Below are positions 4,940 through 6,671 of a stretch of 6,671 nucleotides of DNA, piece after piece. The DNA comes from Pseudomonadota bacterium. GTDB taxonomy: Bacteria > Pseudomonadota > Gammaproteobacteria > Burkholderiales > Burkholderiaceae_C. The stretch spans positions 1 to 6,671 of the forward strand of contig JAEWBU010000254.1 of NCBI GenBank assembly GCA_023390985.1. Direction: 5' to 3'. The translations under genes and the position numbers were made by a program. Within the stretch, counting starts at the first letter, position 1. Every line of letters begins with the position of its first letter. A model generated the notes under the pieces. That model saw nothing but the letters and a program-made list of their open reading frames with translations. It did no database searches and was not told the DNA's origin.

Positions 4940-6420
4940 AACTCCCACGGATGCGGCCTCAACCGCACCGGATCGATCTCCTTCTTCCGCTTGTAGTCGA
5001 TCCACGTATCGATCACATCCCGCGTGAACACATCCCCGCTCAACAGGAACGCCTGGTCCTTCTCCAGCGCAGCGAGCGATTCCTGGAGCGACCCCGGCAC
5101 CTGGCGAATGTCCTTCGCTTCCTCCGGCGGCAGGTCGTAGATGTTCTTGTCGAGCGGCTGGCCCGGCTCCGTCTGGTTCGCGATGCCGTCCAGCCCCGCC
5201 ATCAGCATCGCCGCGAAAGCGAGGTACGCATTTGCCGAAGGATCCGGGCAGCGGAACTCCACCCGCTTGGCGTTCGGCGACGATGAATACATCGGGATGC
5301 GCGCGGCGGCCGACCGGTTGCGCTGCGACATCGCCAGGTTGACCGGCGCCTCGTAGCCGGGCACCAGCCGCTTGTACGAATTGGTGGAAGGTGCGCAGAA
5401 GGCCATCAGGGCGGGCGCATGCTTCAGAAGCCCGCCGATGTACCAGCGGCAGGCCTGCGAGGTGAGGGCCCAGCCTTCCGCGTCGTAGAAGAGGTTCTTC
5501 TCGCCGTTCCACAGGCTCTGGTGGCAGTGCATGCCGCTCGCGTTGTCCGAGAAGATCGGCTTGGGCATGAAGGTGGCCACCTTGCCGTGCAGCCGCGCGA
5601 CGTTCTTGCAGATGTACTTGTAGATCATCACGTTGTCCGCCATGCGCGTGAGCGTGGTGAACTTCATGTCGATCTCGTTCTGCCCCGCGGTGGCCACCTC
5701 GTGGTGGTGGATCTCCACCTGGATGCCGGCCTGCATCAGCGCCAGCACGATCTCCGAGCGGATGTCCTGCAGCGTGTCCTGCGGCGGCACCGGGAAGTAG
5801 CCTTCCTTGTAGCGCGACTTGTAGCCCAGGTTGCCGCCGCCGTAAGCGCCCTCGTCGGCACCCGTGTTCCAGGCGGCCTCGGCCGATTCGACGTGGTAGT
5901 AGCCGCTGTGCTCGTCCTGGCCGAAGCGGATCGAATCGAAGATGAAGAACTCCAGCTCGGGGCCGAAGTAGCAGGTCTGGGCGATGCCGCTGTTCTTCAG
6001 GTGCAGCTCGGCCTTGCGCGCGATGTGGCGCGGATCGCGCGAGTACGCCGTGCCGAGCACCGGGTCGTGCACGTCGCAGATCATCGAGAGCGTGGGCACC
6101 GAGCAGACCGGATCGACGAAGGCCGTGGCCGGGTCGGGCTTGAGCAGCATGTCCGACTCGTGGATCTCCTGGAAGCCGCGGATCGACGAGCCGTCGAAGC
6201 CGATGCCCTCGCTGAACAGGCCCTCGTGCACCTCCGGCAGCGTGATCGAGAAGTGCTGCCACTGGCCCGGCAGGTCGGTGAATTTCAGGTCGACCACCTG
6301 GATGCCGGTGTCCTCGATCAGCGAGATGACGTCGCGCGGCCTGGCCGGCCGGTCGACGCGATAGCTGCCGGGCGCGATCGACACCGCGCCCGTTTTCGTT
6401 GCGGCTGGCTGAGCAGGCAT
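4918..6420 (-). CDS. glnA: type I glutamine synthetase with N-terminal extension, actinobacterial/cyanobacterial-like variant
   Basis: Dodecameric cytosolic enzyme joining glutamate and ammonia into glutamine with ATP; 500 aa against about 470 for the standard form. Beta-grasp domain at about 30-115 with FDGSSIRGFQEIHESDM (75-91; Asp76 equals E. coli Asp50). Catalytic domain: FGPELEFF (152-159) with metal ligands Glu155 and Glu157, HHHEVATAGQNE (238-249) with Glu241 and Glu249, TFMPKPIF and GMHCH (296-300) with His298, NSYKRLVPGYEAPV with flap Glu357, and NRSAAARIP. Tyr428 in KNIYDLPPEEAK matches the adenylylation tyrosine, so GlnE control is possible. The C-terminus WIDYKRKKEIDPVRLRPHPW and GFQEIHESDM resemble actinobacterial GlnA1. 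The extra ~28 residues (PAQPAATKTGAV...RPARP) are real if the start is right: AGGAGG sits 5 bases upstream, and the next in-frame Met is residue 91. Paralogue or main enzyme cannot be decided here. Confidence 0.96.
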   Translation of the reverse strand: MPAQPAATKTGAVSIAPGSYRVDRPARPRDVISLIEDTGIQVVDLKFTDLPGQWQHFSITLPEVHEGLFSEGIGFDGSSIRGFQEIHESDMLLKPDPATAFVDPVCSVPTLSMICDVHDPVLGTAYSRDPRHIARKAELHLKNSGIAQTCYFGPELEFFIFDSIRFGQDEHSGYYHVESAEAAWNTGADEGAYGGGNLGYKSRYKEGYFPVPPQDTLQDIRSEIVLALMQAGIQVEIHHHEVATAGQNEIDMKFTTLTRMADNVMIYKYICKNVARLHGKVATFMPKPIFSDNASGMHCHQSLWNGEKNLFYDAEGWALTSQACRWYIGGLLKHAPALMAFCAPSTNSYKRLVPGYEAPVNLAMSQRNRSAAARIPMYSSSPNAKRVEFRCPDPSANAYLAFAAMLMAGLDGIANQTEPGQPLDKNIYDLPPEEAKDIRQVPGSLQESLAALEKDQAFLLSGDVFTRDVIDTWIDYKRKKEIDPVRLRPHPWEFQLYFDV

Positions 6421-6425
6421 GGCGC

Positions 6426-6431
6426 CCTCCT
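6426..6431 (-). promoter_or_regulatory. strong ribosome binding site of the glutamine synthetase gene
   Basis: On the minus strand AGGAGG lies 5 bases before the ATG at 6420. This perfect Shine-Dalgarno core supports the long N-terminus of the enzyme. Confidence 0.85.
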
Positions 6432-6453
6432 GGACGAGGTGGACACCCGATCA

Positions 6454-6481
6454 AGCATAGATCGCGTCGTGGCAAAGGCAA
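6454..6481 (-). promoter_or_regulatory. candidate sigma-70 promoter of the glutamine synthetase gene
   Basis: Reading the minus strand, TTGCCT (complement of 6476-6481) and TATGCT (complement of 6454-6459) are separated by 16 bp, a good sigma-70 fit, about 30 bp upstream of the start codon. This gap of about 80 bp lies behind the stop of the upstream minus-strand gene. I see no sigma-54 -24/-12 pattern on the correct strand, which would have been expected for NtrC-controlled glnA promoters. Confidence 0.5.
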
Positions 6482-6500
6482 TCGCCGCGACGCCGCTCAG

Positions 6501-6671
6501 CTACGACGTGCCCAGCGCCGCATTGCCGTCGGCCCGGCGTCCGGCCGCGCCCCAATCGGTGAGGCGGACGGCCAGCGCCAGCCCCGCGCCCATCACGAAC
6601 AGGCTCAGCGCGATGACCCCATAGAGCGCCTGCGGCGAGCCGCCCGCCGCGTGCACCGCGAGCCCTCCGCC
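6501..6671 (-). CDS. C-terminal end of a membrane protein, probably a transporter (cut by window edge)
   Basis: The last 56 codons of a minus-strand gene running in from the right edge, ending at TAG (complement of 6501-6503). The residues GSPQALYGVIALSLFVMGAG followed by LALAVRLTDWGAAGRRADG form one clear hydrophobic helix, then a short basic, hydrophilic tail. This is how many major facilitator superfamily transporters end, but one helix is not enough to name the family. Third codon positions are strongly G/C-biased, in line with a real gene. The glutamine synthetase gene follows on the same strand after about 80 bp, with its own likely promoter. Confidence 0.6.
   Translation of the reverse strand, partial: GGGLAVHAAGGSPQALYGVIALSLFVMGAGLALAVRLTDWGAAGRRADGNAALGTS

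Noticed and set aside
4079..6481. An 800-codon minus-strand frame covering glnA and part of psuG
   Set aside because: It is a shifted frame of glnA that continues antisense to DUF2127 and psuG; no domain is visible and the true glnA frame is unambiguous.
6484..6500. GC-rich dyad after the stop of the right-edge gene as a terminator
   Set aside because: The GCGGCG and CGGCG units are mostly direct and not inverted, the possible stem is about 3 bp, and no T-run follows.
6421..6500. Sigma-54 promoter for glnA
   Set aside because: A TGGCA-like string occurs only on the plus strand and without the TTGCA box at the right spacing.
5419..6624. A 401-codon open frame on the plus strand opposite glnA
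   Set aside because: Its composition (Val, Leu, Arg, His and Ala runs) is what a mirrored GC-rich gene gives; glnA on the other strand has every catalytic motif.

Overview
The window looks like ordinary chromosome from a GC-rich betaproteobacterium, most likely of the order Burkholderiales (Comamonadaceae-like). The clues are the high G+C by eye, strong G/C preference at third codon positions, a Bug-type (TctC-like) solute-binding protein, which is a hallmark family of that order, and a divergent IclR-family regulator. No rRNA, tRNA, CRISPR array, insertion sequence or phage gene is visible. Seven protein genes are supported, two of them cut by the window edges.

Left part (1-1382): the N-terminal part of a Bug periplasmic binding protein on the minus strand, and a divergent PcaR/PobR-like IclR regulator on the plus strand. 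They share an intergenic region of roughly 80 bp where the regulator probably acts. A two-module palindromic repeat (1384-1468) begins directly after the regulator stop codon.

Middle (1575-4939), all plus strand: a small general-stress-like protein with a strong ribosome binding site; then an apparent three-gene unit of a fold-type-I PLP aminotransferase, pseudouridine-5'-phosphate glycosidase (psuG, 10 bp behind it) and a DUF2127 membrane protein (4-bp ATGA overlap with psuG). The usual kinase partner of PsuG is not in the window.

Right part (4918-6671), minus strand: a type I glutamine synthetase with an N-terminal extension and a sequence flavour resembling actinobacterial and cyanobacterial GlnA more than the standard betaproteobacterial enzyme. 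It has a strong Shine-Dalgarno sequence and a plausible sigma-70 promoter. It converges on the DUF2127 gene with a 22-bp tail-to-tail overlap. Behind its promoter lies the C-terminal end of another minus-strand gene, probably a membrane transporter.

I do not see a clearly new biological system here. The most interesting items are the covarying palindromic repeat, the atypical GlnA and the psuG context. Family assignments rest on remembered sequence patterns, not on database searches.
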